From NCBI GenBank assembly GCA_045810625.1, contig JBJMVQ010000021.1, forward strand, positions 1 through 45,990: a DNA stretch of 45,990 nt, read 5' to 3'. The translations under genes and the position numbers were made by a program. Below are positions 35,316 to 43,760 of the stretch, in pieces. Each line of letters starts with the position of its first letter. Positions within the stretch are counted from its first letter, which is position 1. The DNA comes from JACQFZ01 sp045810625. Its GTDB lineage: Bacteria > Pseudomonadota > Gammaproteobacteria > Acidiferrobacterales > Sulfurifustaceae. The notes beneath the pieces are model-generated. The model saw only the letters and a list, made by a program, of their open reading frames with translations. It did not search any database and was not told where the DNA came from.

Positions 35316-35891
35316 ATGTTGCTGATGATCGACAACTACGATTCCTTCACCTACAACCTCGTGCAGTATTTCGGCGAGTTGGGCGAAGACGTACGCGTGT
35401 ATCGAAACGACGCGATCACGCTCGAAGAGATCGAGCGGCTGCAGCCCGAGCGCATCTGCATTTCGCCCGGTCCGTGCGACCCGGCGCAGGCGGGCATCAG
35501 TCTCGGGGCGATCAAGCGCTTCGCGGGGAAAATTCCTATCCTCGGCGTTTGTCTCGGCCACCAGGCGATCGGCGAAGCGTTCGGGGGCAAGGTGATCCGG
35601 GCCAGGCAGGTGATGCATGGCAAGGTATCCGCGATTCATCACACCGGTCAGGGCGTTTTCCGCCATCTGCCCGACCCGTTCGAAGCAACGCGCTACCACT
35701 CGCTCGCGATCGAGCGCTCGAGCAAGCCGGGATGTCTGGAAGTGACCGCCTGGACCGAGGACGGCGAGATCATGGGGGTACGGCATCGCGAATACGCGGT
35801 CGAAGGCGTGCAGTTTCACCCGGAGTCCGTCCTCACGCAGCACGGTCACCGGTTACTCGCGAACTTCCTCGAGATCCGCGCGCCGTACTAG
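35316..35891 (+). CDS. trpG: Anthranilate synthase component II (glutamine amidotransferase)
   Basis: 191-residue class I amidotransferase supplying ammonia to TrpE. Nucleophile Cys79 in GVCLGHQ, with His168 and Glu170 in FHPESVLT completing the triad. The ATG is one base after the trpE stop. It can also serve p-aminobenzoate synthesis in some species. Normally followed by trpD; here an MFS gene intervenes. Confidence 0.97.
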   Translation: MLLMIDNYDSFTYNLVQYFGELGEDVRVYRNDAITLEEIERLQPERICISPGPCDPAQAGISLGAIKRFAGKIPILGVCLGHQAIGEAFGGKVIRARQVMHGKVSAIHHTGQGVFRHLPDPFEATRYHSLAIERSSKPGCLEVTAWTEDGEIMGVRHREYAVEGVQFHPESVLTQHGHRLLANFLEIRAPY

Positions 35892-36035
35892 CCCGGCGGC
35901 GTCGACATCGTTACGACGACGTTGAGTTCGTGTCCCTCTGCCGGTTTCGTGCGCACTGCGGGGCAGTTCAGTTACGTGCCTAAGGTAATCCGCTTGGCGG
36001 CAAATCCTTTTCCCGTTCTCGGTGCGCCGCCGGGT

Positions 36036-36060
36036 TTCGCCGAACGGCGATCTCGGCGAA
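36036..36060 (+). other. Inverted repeat before the MFS gene
   Basis: TTCGCCGA (36036-36043) and TCGGCGAA (36053-36060), exact complements around a 9-base loop, 49 bases before the ATG at 36109. It is followed by AATAGACG and not a T-run. It could be a regulator site for the MFS gene or a weak mRNA hairpin. Confidence 0.35.
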
Positions 36061-36108
36061 AATAGACGTTTCCACGGCTATAGCTTCCACCCGAACCACT
36101 CACCTTCG

Positions 36109-37329
36109 ATGACTCACGGCAAGATCCAGCGTGGGCGCGGTGCGCGCGTGACTCTCATGGTCGCGACGCTCATGATGCTCGCGCCCTTCAGTATCGATAC
36201 CTATCTTCCGTCGCTTCCCGACATCGCGCGCGATCTCTTCGCCGCGGATTGGCAAGTGCAGCAGACGCTCAGTCTCTATTTATTGGCGTTCGCCGGCACC
36301 ACGCTCGTCTACGGTCCGTTGTCGGATTCTTTCGGCCGGCGCTCGGTCGTCCTCGGTTCGCTCGTGCTCTATACGCTGAGCTCGATCGGTTGCGTGCTCA
36401 CCGCGAATATTCACTGGCTGCTGGCGATGCGCATCGGGCAAGGTCTGTCCGCGAGCGGACCCGTGGTGATCGGGCGCGCCCTGGTGCGCGACGTTTTCAG
36501 CGGCGCGCGCGCCCAGCGCGTGATGTCGAGAGTGACGCTATTCTTCTCGCTGGCGCCGGCGCTCGCGCCGATCGTCGGCGGCTTTCTGCACGACGCCTAC
36601 GGCTGGCGCTCGATCTTCTGGTTTCTCACCGCGCTCGGCGTGGTGCTCTGCGGCTGGACGGCGATCATGCTGCCGGAGACGCTCGCCGCTGCGGATCGCC
36701 ACCCCGCGCATCCGCGCGCGTGGGCGATCGCCTACGCGCACGCATTCGCGCACGGACGCTTCATGCTGTTGGTCGCGAGCATCGCGCTCTGCTTCTGCGG
36801 TCTGTTCTTATACATCGCCGCGTCGCCGGCGCTGATGTATGACCACCTGGGTTACGCCGCGAACGAATTCGGCTATCTCTTCGTTCCCGTCGTGCTCGGC
36901 CTCATGGCCGGCGCTTCCCTCTCCGGCCGACTGGCGGGTCGGTACACACACGCCTACGCGGCGAATCTCGGGTTCGCCATCATGCTCACGGGCGCGGCAT
37001 TGGGGATGTTCAGCTCGCTGTGGTTCGCGCCGCGCGGCTGGAACACGATCGGCCCGATCATGGTCTACGCCGCCGGCATGTCGCTGACGCTGCCCAACTT
37101 GAGCCTGATCGCGCTCGACTGCTTGCCAAACCGGCGCGGGCTGGCCTCCGCCGTGCAGAGCTTCGTACAAATGGCGGCGGGCGGTGTCGTGGCCGGCGCG
37201 CTGGTGCCGGTACTATCGGCGCAGCTCTGGACGCTCGCCGCTGGACGTCTGCTCCTGGCGCTGCTTGCCGCCGGTTTATGGCTCGCGTATGCGTACGTCG
37301 CCTCGAGCCGAACTGCCGATGCCGCTTGA
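36109..37329 (+). CDS. Bcr/CflA-family MFS drug-efflux transporter
   Basis: 406-residue inner-membrane protein with 12 predicted transmembrane segments. The start MLAPFSIDTYLPSLPDIARD is the Bcr/CflA hallmark, and the MFS loop motif GPLSDSFGRRSV is between TM2 and TM3. ATG 36109 is chosen because the 29 residues before it (from 36022) are polar and unlike the family. It lies on the same strand between trpG and trpD, 217 bases after trpG and 61 before trpD, splitting the usual trpGDC unit. Such transporters export drugs or small metabolites by proton antiport. A link to indole, anthranilate or Trp export is speculation from context. Confidence 0.9.
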   Translation: MTHGKIQRGRGARVTLMVATLMMLAPFSIDTYLPSLPDIARDLFAADWQVQQTLSLYLLAFAGTTLVYGPLSDSFGRRSVVLGSLVLYTLSSIGCVLTANIHWLLAMRIGQGLSASGPVVIGRALVRDVFSGARAQRVMSRVTLFFSLAPALAPIVGGFLHDAYGWRSIFWFLTALGVVLCGWTAIMLPETLAAADRHPAHPRAWAIAYAHAFAHGRFMLLVASIALCFCGLFLYIAASPALMYDHLGYAANEFGYLFVPVVLGLMAGASLSGRLAGRYTHAYAANLGFAIMLTGAALGMFSSLWFAPRGWNTIGPIMVYAAGMSLTLPNLSLIALDCLPNRRGLASAVQSFVQMAAGGVVAGALVPVLSAQLWTLAAGRLLLALLAAGLWLAYAYVASSRTADAA

Positions 37330-37390
37330 CCACCGTATTCCGTGGGTAACACAATCGGTCGTTTGATGTTATGACTTCAGGAGTCACGAT

Positions 37391-38419
37391 GTGATTACCC
37401 CGACCGAAGCGTTACAGCGTGTGATCGAGCATCGCGAGATTTTCCACGACGAGATGCTCACGTTGATGCGTGCGCTCATGCGCGGGGAGCTGTCGCCGGT
37501 CATGATCAGCGCCTTGATCATCGGCCTGCGCGTGAAGAAAGAAACCGTCGGCGAGATCGCGGCCGCGGCGCGGGTCATGCGCGAATTCGCGACCAACGTC
37601 GAGGTGCCGGAGCGCGAGCATTTGCTCGACATCGTCGGCACGGGCGGCGACGCGGCGCATACGTTCAACATCTCAACGGCCGCGATGTTCGTCGCCGCCG
37701 CCGCCGGGGCGCGCATCGCGAAGCACGGCGGCCGCAGCGTGTCGAGCAAATCCGGCGCCGCCGACGTGCTCGAAGCCTTCGGCGCGAATATCCAGCTCAC
37801 GTCGCCGCAGGTGGCGGAGTGCATCGCCGCCACCGGCATCGGATTCATGTTCGCGCCGAACCATCACGCCGCGATGAAGCATGCCGCGCCGGTGCGCAAA
37901 GAGCTCGGCGTGCGCACGATTTTCAACATCCTCGGACCGCTCACCAATCCGGCCGGCGCGTCGAATCAGCTCCTGGGTGTTTTCCATCCGGACCTCGTCG
38001 GGATTCAGGTGCGCGTGCTCCAGCGGCTCGGTAGCCGGCACGTGCTGGTGGTTTACGGCATGAACGGGCTCGACGAAATATCGCTCGGCGCTGAAACCAT
38101 GGTCGGCGAGCTCGTGAACGGAGAGGTGCGCGAGTACAACATTACGCCGGAGCAGTTTGGGTTTGCCCGATACGACGGTGACGCGCTCAAAGTGGCGGAC
38201 GCCGCGGCATCCAAGGAGAAGATCCTAAAGGCGCTCGGCAACCGGCCGGGGCCGGAGCGGGATATTGTGACGCTCAATGCCGGAGCGGCGCTGTATGCCG
38301 CGGGCGTCGTGACCTCGATCGCCGACGGTGTCGAGCGGGCGCGCGAGACGATCGCGAGCGGCGCCGCGCGCGCGCGACTCGACCAGTTCGTCGGTTTTAC
38401 ACGTCGGTTCGCCAAATAA
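37391..38419 (+). CDS. trpD: Anthranilate phosphoribosyltransferase
   Basis: 342-residue enzyme transferring phosphoribose from PRPP to anthranilate. PRPP-binding GTGGD at residues 83-87 with TFNIST following, KHGGRSVSSKSG (111-122), and NILGPLTNPAG present. The usual Asn in KHGNRS is Gly here, a position known to vary. The start is GTG with AGGAG eight bases upstream. It ends 15 bases before trpC. Confidence 0.96.
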   Translation: MITPTEALQRVIEHREIFHDEMLTLMRALMRGELSPVMISALIIGLRVKKETVGEIAAAARVMREFATNVEVPEREHLLDIVGTGGDAAHTFNISTAAMFVAAAAGARIAKHGGRSVSSKSGAADVLEAFGANIQLTSPQVAECIAATGIGFMFAPNHHAAMKHAAPVRKELGVRTIFNILGPLTNPAGASNQLLGVFHPDLVGIQVRVLQRLGSRHVLVVYGMNGLDEISLGAETMVGELVNGEVREYNITPEQFGFARYDGDALKVADAAASKEKILKALGNRPGPERDIVTLNAGAALYAAGVVTSIADGVERARETIASGAARARLDQFVGFTRRFAK

Positions 38420-38434
38420 TTCTTCGGCAGGACG

Positions 38435-39238
38435 ATGAACGCTAACCCCCCCGACATTCTGCGACGAATCGTGGCGCGCAAGGGCGAAGAGCTGCGCGAG
38501 CGCGCGGAGCGCGTGCCGTTGCGGGAGCTGTCCCGCCGCGTGGACGCGGCGCCGACCGCGCGCGATTTCAGCGGCGCGCTGGCCGCGCATATCGGGAAAG
38601 GGCGCCCCGCCGTGATCGCCGAGATCAAGAAGGCGTCGCCGAGCAAGGGCGTGCTGCGGGCGGATTTTCGTCCGGCCGAGATCGCGGGCGATTACGAGCG
38701 ACACGGCGCGAGCTGCTTGTCGGTGCTGACAGACGTCCACTTCTTTCAAGGCGCGGACGCGCACTTGCAGGAAGCGCGCGCGGCCTGCTCGTTGCCGATG
38801 CTGCGAAAGGATTTCACCATCGACCCCTACCAAGTCTACGAGGCGCGCTGCTTGGGGGCCGATTGCATCCTGCTGATCGTCGCCATTCTCGGTGACGCGC
38901 AGCTGCGCGAGCTCGCGCTGCTCGCCGGCGAGCTCGGCATGGACGTGCTGCTCGAAGTACACACCGCCGAGGAGCTCGAACGCGCCTTGCCGCTCGAGAC
39001 GACGTTGATCGGCGTCAACAATCGAAACCTTCGGACGTTCGAGACCCGCCTCGACACCACACTGCAGCTGTTACCGATGATCCCCAAAGATCGCATCGTC
39101 GTCACCGAGAGCGGCATTCTCGAACCGGGTGACGTGGCGCTCATGCGCGGGAACGGAGTGCAGGCGTTTCTCGTCGGCGAGGCGTTCATGCGCGCGGCCG
39201 ATCCCGGCGCCCGGCTCGCGGAACTATTCCGGCTTTAG
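38435..39238 (+). CDS. trpC: Indole-3-glycerol-phosphate synthase
   Basis: 267-residue TIM-barrel enzyme closing the indole ring of CdRP. Motifs AEIKKASPSKGVLR (catalytic Lys), LRKDFTIDPYQVYEAR, LEVHTAEELERAL, GVNNRNLRTFET and VTESGILEPGDV. It is not fused to trpF. Last gene of the trp cluster; trpF, trpB and trpA are not in the window. Confidence 0.97.
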   Translation: MNANPPDILRRIVARKGEELRERAERVPLRELSRRVDAAPTARDFSGALAAHIGKGRPAVIAEIKKASPSKGVLRADFRPAEIAGDYERHGASCLSVLTDVHFFQGADAHLQEARAACSLPMLRKDFTIDPYQVYEARCLGADCILLIVAILGDAQLRELALLAGELGMDVLLEVHTAEELERALPLETTLIGVNNRNLRTFETRLDTTLQLLPMIPKDRIVVTESGILEPGDVALMRGNGVQAFLVGEAFMRAADPGARLAELFRL

Positions 39239-39329
39239 TAGACAAACCGGTCTCACGACTCCGCGCGACGGTGGCGCCGGCGCCGCGTCTATCCCTGGAC
39301 CTTTCCGACGCGGCACATGTCCGTGGCGC

Positions 39330-39362
39330 TTGGCAGGATGTCTATCGACATCCTGCTAATAT
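39330..39362 (+). promoter_or_regulatory. Predicted promoter with embedded palindrome before the OsmC-like gene
   Basis: An extended -10 (TGC then TAATAT, 39354-39362) is preceded by TTGGCA (39330-39335). Between them is a perfect 10-base inverted repeat, GCAGGATGTC (39333-39342) and GACATCCTGC (39347-39356), with loop TATC. This position suits an operator that blocks polymerase, or a hairpin ending the trpC message. The spacing between -35 and -10 is longer than usual. Confidence 0.45.
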
Positions 39363-39386
39363 ACGGGGCGAAATTCAGGAGCCAGC

Positions 39387-39806
39387 ATGAAAGCAACTAT
39401 ACGATGGACCGGCGGCGTGAGTTTCGTCGGGCGGGCCGACAGCGGCCACGACATCGTCATCGACGGTGCGCCAGAGTCGGGCGGTGAGAACAAGGGTTCG
39501 CGCCCCATGGAAGTCGTCCTAATAGGAATGGGCGGCTGTACCTCGTTCGACCTCGTGCATATCCTGCGCAAGCAGCGGCAGGACGTACGCGATTGTGTCG
39601 CGGAGATCGACGCCGAGCGCGCGCCGACCGATCCGAAAGTCTTTACGCGAATCCACGTGCACTTCAAAGTATCGGGGCGCGGCTTGGATGCAAAGAAGGT
39701 GGAATATGCCATCGAGTTGTCGGCGGAGAAATACTGCTCGGCCTCGATCATGCTCGCTAAGACCGCGCAGATCACCCACGATTTCGAACTCATCGAAGTG
39801 CAGTGA
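39387..39806 (+). CDS. OsmC/Ohr-family protein (YhfA-like)
   Basis: 139-residue member of the OsmC/Ohr peroxidase fold. The redox cysteines are Cys51 (GMGGCTSFD) and Cys117 (EKYCSAS). The sequence SRPMEVVLIGMGGCTSFDLV fits the YhfA-like subgroup, whose substrate is unknown; reduction of organic hydroperoxides is the family activity. CAGGAG precedes the ATG. Its TGA overlaps the GTG of the DUF885 gene. Confidence 0.9.
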   Translation: MKATIRWTGGVSFVGRADSGHDIVIDGAPESGGENKGSRPMEVVLIGMGGCTSFDLVHILRKQRQDVRDCVAEIDAERAPTDPKVFTRIHVHFKVSGRGLDAKKVEYAIELSAEKYCSASIMLAKTAQITHDFELIEVQ

Positions 39807-41476
39807 CTGGATTGAACGCCATTCGCTCGCAGTTCGACACGCTGATTGAGGCTTACTACCGCAGTTGGTTTCGCTTTCATCCGGAATCGGCGGTGGACGC
39901 GGGCGTGGCCGGCTACGCGGATTTGCTCACGCCGTGCTCGGATGAAGCCAAGGGTGCGGTCGTCTGCCTGAACGATGAGCTGCGCGTCGCGCTCGATGAG
40001 ATCGACCTCTCGGCGCTCGATCCAGACCGGCAGATCGATGCGGAACTCCTGCACGGCGCCACGCAACTCGAAAACGCACACCTGCTCGATATCGAGCCGC
40101 AGCGGCCCGACCCGCGGCGGTGGCTGCCGATCAACGCCGTCTACCAACTAACAGTCCGGCCGATCCGCAATTTGACGGACGCGTTCCTCGCGCGCGTCGG
40201 CCGCATTCCCTCCCACCTCCGCGAAGCCGAAACGGATCTGGCAGCGAAAGCGCCGGATGTACCTGCGCTCTGGGCGCAAACGACCGCGCGCGCCGCGCGT
40301 CACGGCGCCGAGTTCATTCTCGGCTTGGAGCAAGACCCGCGCCTCGCCGAGCTTTATCGTCAGCCGCAGACGGCCGACACTATTAAGAAGGCGGCGGATG
40401 CGCTGCGGCGCTATAAGGATTTTCTGGAGCAGGACGTTGCGCCTCGCGCGAGCGGTGATTTTGCCTGCGGTGCCGAATATTTCGAGGGCCTGCTGCGCTC
40501 TCGGCATTTTCTGGACGTAACCATCGAACAGGTGCATGCCTTCGGCGAGCGCTTGTTCGAGCAAACCCGAGCCGACCTTGAAGCGGCATGCCGGCAGTTG
40601 TTCGGGCACGGCGATTTTCTGCGCGCGATCGGCGAAATACAGACGCGGCATCCATCGGCGGAAGGCTTGCTGGAGGCGTACCGAGAGCGCGTGCGCGCGG
40701 CGCGCGAGTTCGTCGCCACGCATGGACTCGTGACGCTGCCTCCGCGCGAACGGTTGGACGTGATCGAAACGCCAAGTTTTCTACGCCACGAAATACCGTT
40801 CGCCGCCTATTCGGAGCCTGCCCCGAACGACCCCGATCAGATCGGGCGCTACTTTGTGACGCCGCCGCAAGACGCGGCACAGCTCGCCGAGCATGACGAG
40901 ATTGGTCTCGCGCACACCTGCGTGCACGAAGCGTATCCAGGCCACCACTTGCAATTCGTGACGGCCAACGGACATGCGATCGCGCGCTCGCTCCCGCGAC
41001 TGCTCAATCCATCCGCAAGCTTTTACGAGGGATGGGCGCTCTACACCGAGCAGCTCATGCAGGAGCAGGGATTCCTCGACCGCCCGGAAAGCCGTATCGT
41101 GTTGCTTCGCGATAGGCTATGGCGGGCGTTGCGGATCGTGCTCGATGTCGAGCTGCACACGCGAGGTCTGACGGTGGATCAGGCCGCGGAACGTATGGTG
41201 AAGGCGCTCGGCTTTCCGCGTTCGCAGGCAGAGGCCGATCTCGCGTGGTACACACGTTCACCCACCGTGCCGCTCGGCTACGCGGTCGGCTGGCGGCTGA
41301 TCAACGTGCTACGCGCTCGCGAAGTGGGTGCGGCCGATACGCCGTCGCTTCGTATGTTCCACGATCGCCTGCTCGCGGCCGGTTCTATCGCTCTGCCGCT
41401 CGTGATTCAGCGCATGTTCGGGGACGCAACGTGGCGAGCCGTGCGTGGTTCGGTGTTTGGAGACGTTCGCTCATGA
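39803..41476 (+). CDS. DUF885 family predicted metallopeptidase-like protein
   Basis: 557-residue protein of family DUF885. The hallmark HEAYPGHH (residues 375-382) resembles a zinc-binding HExxxGH motif, followed by the SFYEGWALYTEQLM segment with a third possible ligand Glu. No signal peptide is visible, so it is likely cytoplasmic here, unlike many lipoprotein members. The start GTG 39803 overlaps the previous stop as GTGA, and its own stop overlaps the ATG of dsbB as ATGA. Metal-dependent carboxypeptidase activity is suspected from related folds, not proven. Confidence 0.85.
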   Translation: MTGLNAIRSQFDTLIEAYYRSWFRFHPESAVDAGVAGYADLLTPCSDEAKGAVVCLNDELRVALDEIDLSALDPDRQIDAELLHGATQLENAHLLDIEPQRPDPRRWLPINAVYQLTVRPIRNLTDAFLARVGRIPSHLREAETDLAAKAPDVPALWAQTTARAARHGAEFILGLEQDPRLAELYRQPQTADTIKKAADALRRYKDFLEQDVAPRASGDFACGAEYFEGLLRSRHFLDVTIEQVHAFGERLFEQTRADLEAACRQLFGHGDFLRAIGEIQTRHPSAEGLLEAYRERVRAAREFVATHGLVTLPPRERLDVIETPSFLRHEIPFAAYSEPAPNDPDQIGRYFVTPPQDAAQLAEHDEIGLAHTCVHEAYPGHHLQFVTANGHAIARSLPRLLNPSASFYEGWALYTEQLMQEQGFLDRPESRIVLLRDRLWRALRIVLDVELHTRGLTVDQAAERMVKALGFPRSQAEADLAWYTRSPTVPLGYAVGWRLINVLRAREVGAADTPSLRMFHDRLLAAGSIALPLVIQRMFGDATWRAVRGSVFGDVRS

Positions 41477-41985
41477 ATAAACTTCAGTCGTCGCGGTGGA
41501 CGCCGCGTACGGTTTTTCTCGGTGTATTCATTGCTTGTGCAGCGCTCATCGCCTACGCGCTTTATTTGCAGCACGTGGATGCGCTCGAGCCGTGCCCGAT
41601 GTGCATTTTGCAGCGCTACGCGTTCATCGCGATCGGCGCGGTGGCGCTGATCGCGGCGCTGCACAATCCGCGCGGCGTGGTCCTCTCCGTTTATAGCGGT
41701 TTGATCGTGTTGCTCGCCGTGGCCGGCGGCGGTGTCGCCGCGCGCCACGCCTGGCTGCAACACTTCCCGACGAAGTCGTTCAGTTGCGGCGCCGACCTCG
41801 GTTACTTGCTGAACACGTTCCCACTTGCGAAGGCGCTGCCGGCGATCTTTACCGGCACCGGCGAGTGCAGCGACGTGCAGTGGAAATTTCTCGGGATATC
41901 CATACCCGAGTGGGCGTTCCTGTGGTTCTTTGCGTTTGCCGTGGTTGCGGTTATTGCCTTGGTGAAACTGCGCGAGCGCCGTTGA
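41473..41985 (+). CDS. dsbB: Disulfide bond formation protein B
   Basis: 170-residue inner-membrane oxidase that reoxidises DsbA and passes electrons to quinone. Four transmembrane segments are visible. The first redox pair is Cys41/Cys44 (EPCPMCILQR) and the second Cys105 and Cys132 in the second periplasmic loop (SFSCGAD and GECSDV). The ATG overlaps the DUF885 stop. No dsbA is in the window. Confidence 0.95.
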   Translation: MNKLQSSRWTPRTVFLGVFIACAALIAYALYLQHVDALEPCPMCILQRYAFIAIGAVALIAALHNPRGVVLSVYSGLIVLLAVAGGGVAARHAWLQHFPTKSFSCGADLGYLLNTFPLAKALPAIFTGTGECSDVQWKFLGISIPEWAFLWFFAFAVVAVIALVKLRERR

Positions 41986-42047
41986 CCGGCTATTGAAGGG
42001 CGGCGGTAGCCGTTCGCGGTTCCCGATTAGACGAGCGTCCCTCGCAA

Positions 42048-42689
42048 TTAGACCCAGTACGACGTAGTAGTCATGATTTTCGCCACGAGCCGCATGAGCC
42101 GCTTCGCCGGCGGGGGAAGCTCGCTCGCTCCCGCTTCGACAGCCGTCGTCGCGTGGCGTCCTTCGTCTTCGCGCATCTGCTCGACGATCGCTCGGCTTCT
42201 CGCATCGTCAGTCGGTAGCCGCTCCAAATGACCTTCGAGATGCTCGACGACTTGGCGCTCCGTCTCGACCAAAAATCCTAAGCTCCATCTGTCGCCGATC
42301 ACTCCGGCGACGGCGCCGATCGCCAAAGATCCTGAGTACCACAGCGGATTCAGGTAACTCGGTCGTCCGCCAAGCTCGGTAATCCGCTCTGTGGTCCACG
42401 CAAGGTGATCATTTTCTTCGCGCGCCGCGCGCTCGAGCTTCGCGCGCACCTCGGTGTTCCGCGCCGTGAACGCCTGGCCCTGGTACAACGCCTGTGCGCA
42501 GACCTCCCCCGAGTGGTTAACGCGCATCAGCCGGCCGGACGCCTCCCGCGATGCGGTGTCGAGTGTTACCTCGGCGGACCGATTGGCCGGATTCGGACGA
42601 TCGGGCGTCGGTGGCGGCCCGAAGAGCAGACGCACAGCCTGATCCAGAAAACCGATCGCGCGGTCAGATGGGGTAAGATTTCGAGTCAT
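42048..42689 (-). CDS. coq7: 2-polyprenyl-3-methyl-6-methoxy-1,4-benzoquinone monooxygenase
   Basis: 213-residue di-iron hydroxylase for the penultimate step of ubiquinone synthesis. Iron ligands: Glu in MRVNHSGEVCAQ, REENDHLAW (ExxH) and REDEGRHATT (ExxH). The length is normal. The start ATG at 42689 is chosen over a 111-residue N-terminal extension with no family similarity. It diverges from the ferredoxin gene, 51 bases apart. Confidence 0.94.
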   Translation of the reverse strand: MTRNLTPSDRAIGFLDQAVRLLFGPPPTPDRPNPANRSAEVTLDTASREASGRLMRVNHSGEVCAQALYQGQAFTARNTEVRAKLERAAREENDHLAWTTERITELGGRPSYLNPLWYSGSLAIGAVAGVIGDRWSLGFLVETERQVVEHLEGHLERLPTDDARSRAIVEQMREDEGRHATTAVEAGASELPPPAKRLMRLVAKIMTTTSYWV

Positions 42690-42740
42690 TGGCCGAAGAT
42701 ATCTTTCGCCGTCGGCCCCCGCAACCCGGTACAATTTCTT

Positions 42741-43061
42741 ATGGACGAGAACAAGCCTTACTACCGATACCACGTATTCTTTTGCACCAACAAACGCGAC
42801 GACGGCTCGGCGTGCTGCGCCAACCACGACGCGCAGTCGCTTCGCGACTACGCGAAAGCGCGCATCAAGTCGCTTGGCCTCTCGGGTCCCGGACACGTGC
42901 GGGTCAACACCGCCGGCTGCATGGACCGCTGCGAAGAGGGCCCGATCATTGCTGTGTATCCGGAAGGCGTTTGGTACACGTACGTAGATAAAGAAGACAT
43001 CGACGAGATAATTCGGGAGCATTTACAGAACGGTCGAATCGTCGAGCGGCTTAGGATTTGA
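42741..43061 (+). CDS. Thioredoxin-like [2Fe-2S] ferredoxin
   Basis: 106-residue ferredoxin of the thioredoxin-like fold. Cluster cysteines: Cys15 (FFCTNKR), Cys25/Cys26 (SACCANHD), Cys60 and Cys64 (AGCMDRCEEGP), so five candidates for four ligands. Resembles small (2Fe-2S) proteins common in proteobacteria. A TACAAT at 42730-42735 lies six bases before the ATG and no ribosome site is visible, so the message may be nearly leaderless. Its electron partner is unknown. Confidence 0.88.
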   Translation: MDENKPYYRYHVFFCTNKRDDGSACCANHDAQSLRDYAKARIKSLGLSGPGHVRVNTAGCMDRCEEGPIIAVYPEGVWYTYVDKEDIDEIIREHLQNGRIVERLRI

Positions 43062-43199
43062 CTTTCAGTTCAGTAGCTTAACTGGCACCGGGTGCTCGGC
43101 TGGCGGTCCGGAAATCGGCGTGGGGTTTGCTACGCTAGGTATATGGCGGTCCGTTCGGCTCAGTGTCCACGGCCGCTTTTTCCTCCTAGTGGTGGTTCG

Positions 43200-43229
43200 G
43201 GCGTGATCCAACGGATCACGCCTTTTTTT
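43200..43229 (+). terminator. Strong rho-independent terminator upstream of rplM
   Basis: GGCGTGATCC (43200-43209) and GGATCACGCC (43213-43222): perfect 10-base stem, 3-base loop, seven T. It is 139 bases after the ferredoxin stop. It either ends that transcript or acts within the rplM leader. Confidence 0.93.
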
Positions 43230-43231
43230 AT

Positions 43232-43246
43232 TGACTGGGCCAGTCA
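43232..43246. promoter_or_regulatory. Palindrome upstream of rplM
   Basis: TGACTGG-G-CCAGTCA, perfect 7-base arms around one base, two bases after the terminator T-run. TTGACT at 43231-43236 could be a -35. It may be a regulator site or a second small hairpin. Confidence 0.4.
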
Positions 43247-43265
43247 GGGCCCTGCAAAGTGAGGC

Positions 43266-43295
43266 TTGAAGCGAGTGGCCGCATTCCTGTACCAT
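43266..43295 (+). promoter_or_regulatory. Predicted promoter of rplM-rpsI
   Basis: TTGAAG (43266-43271), 18-base spacer, TACCAT (43290-43295), then GCGCGCCC just after, about 25 bases before the rplM ATG. Matches are moderate. Confidence 0.4.
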
Positions 43296-43326
43296 GCGCG
43301 CCCTTCGTCAAAGCACTTGTTTTCGC

Positions 43327-43755
43327 ATGAAAACCTTCGTCGCCAACAACAGCACCATCAAGCGCGAGTGGTACGTTATCGACGCCGCGGACAAAGTTCT
43401 CGGTCGCGTGGCTACCGAGGTCGCTCGGCGCCTGCGTGGAAAGCACAAGGCTGAGTTCACGCCTAACGTCGACACCGGCGATTACGTGGTCGTAATCAAC
43501 GCCGCCAAGATTCGCGTCACTGGCGAGAAGGAACGGAACAAGTACTACTTCCGCTACTCCGGATATCAGAGCGGTTTGAAACGCGCGAGCGTCCGCGAGC
43601 TGCGCGAGCGCCGTCCGGAGCGCATCGTCGAGCACGCCGTGAAGGGCATGCTGCCGAAGAATCCGCTTGGTCGCGAGATGTTCCGCAAGCTCAAGGTTTA
43701 CGCGGGCGCCGAGCACAAACACGCGGCACAAAGTCCGAAGGCGCTGGAGATCTAG
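43327..43755 (+). CDS. rplM: 50S ribosomal protein L13
   Basis: 142 residues, the E. coli length. Begins MKTFVANNSTIKREWYVIDA with the signature WYVIDAADKVLGR and GMLPKNPLGREMFRKLKVY. ATG 43327 is chosen over the upstream ATG at 43294, which would add 11 residues. Forms an operon with rpsI, six bases apart. Confidence 0.98.
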   Translation: MKTFVANNSTIKREWYVIDAADKVLGRVATEVARRLRGKHKAEFTPNVDTGDYVVVINAAKIRVTGEKERNKYYFRYSGYQSGLKRASVRELRERRPERIVEHAVKGMLPKNPLGREMFRKLKVYAGAEHKHAAQSPKALEI

Positions 43756-43760
43756 GAGTC

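Noticed and set aside
41119..41472. N-terminal extension of dsbB
   Set aside because: The extra residues overlap the DUF885 gene, are Arg-rich, and the ATGA junction at 41473 gives the normal DsbB length.
42690..43022. N-terminal extension of coq7
   Set aside because: It lies opposite the ferredoxin gene and has no similarity to the family; ATG at 42689 gives the usual length.
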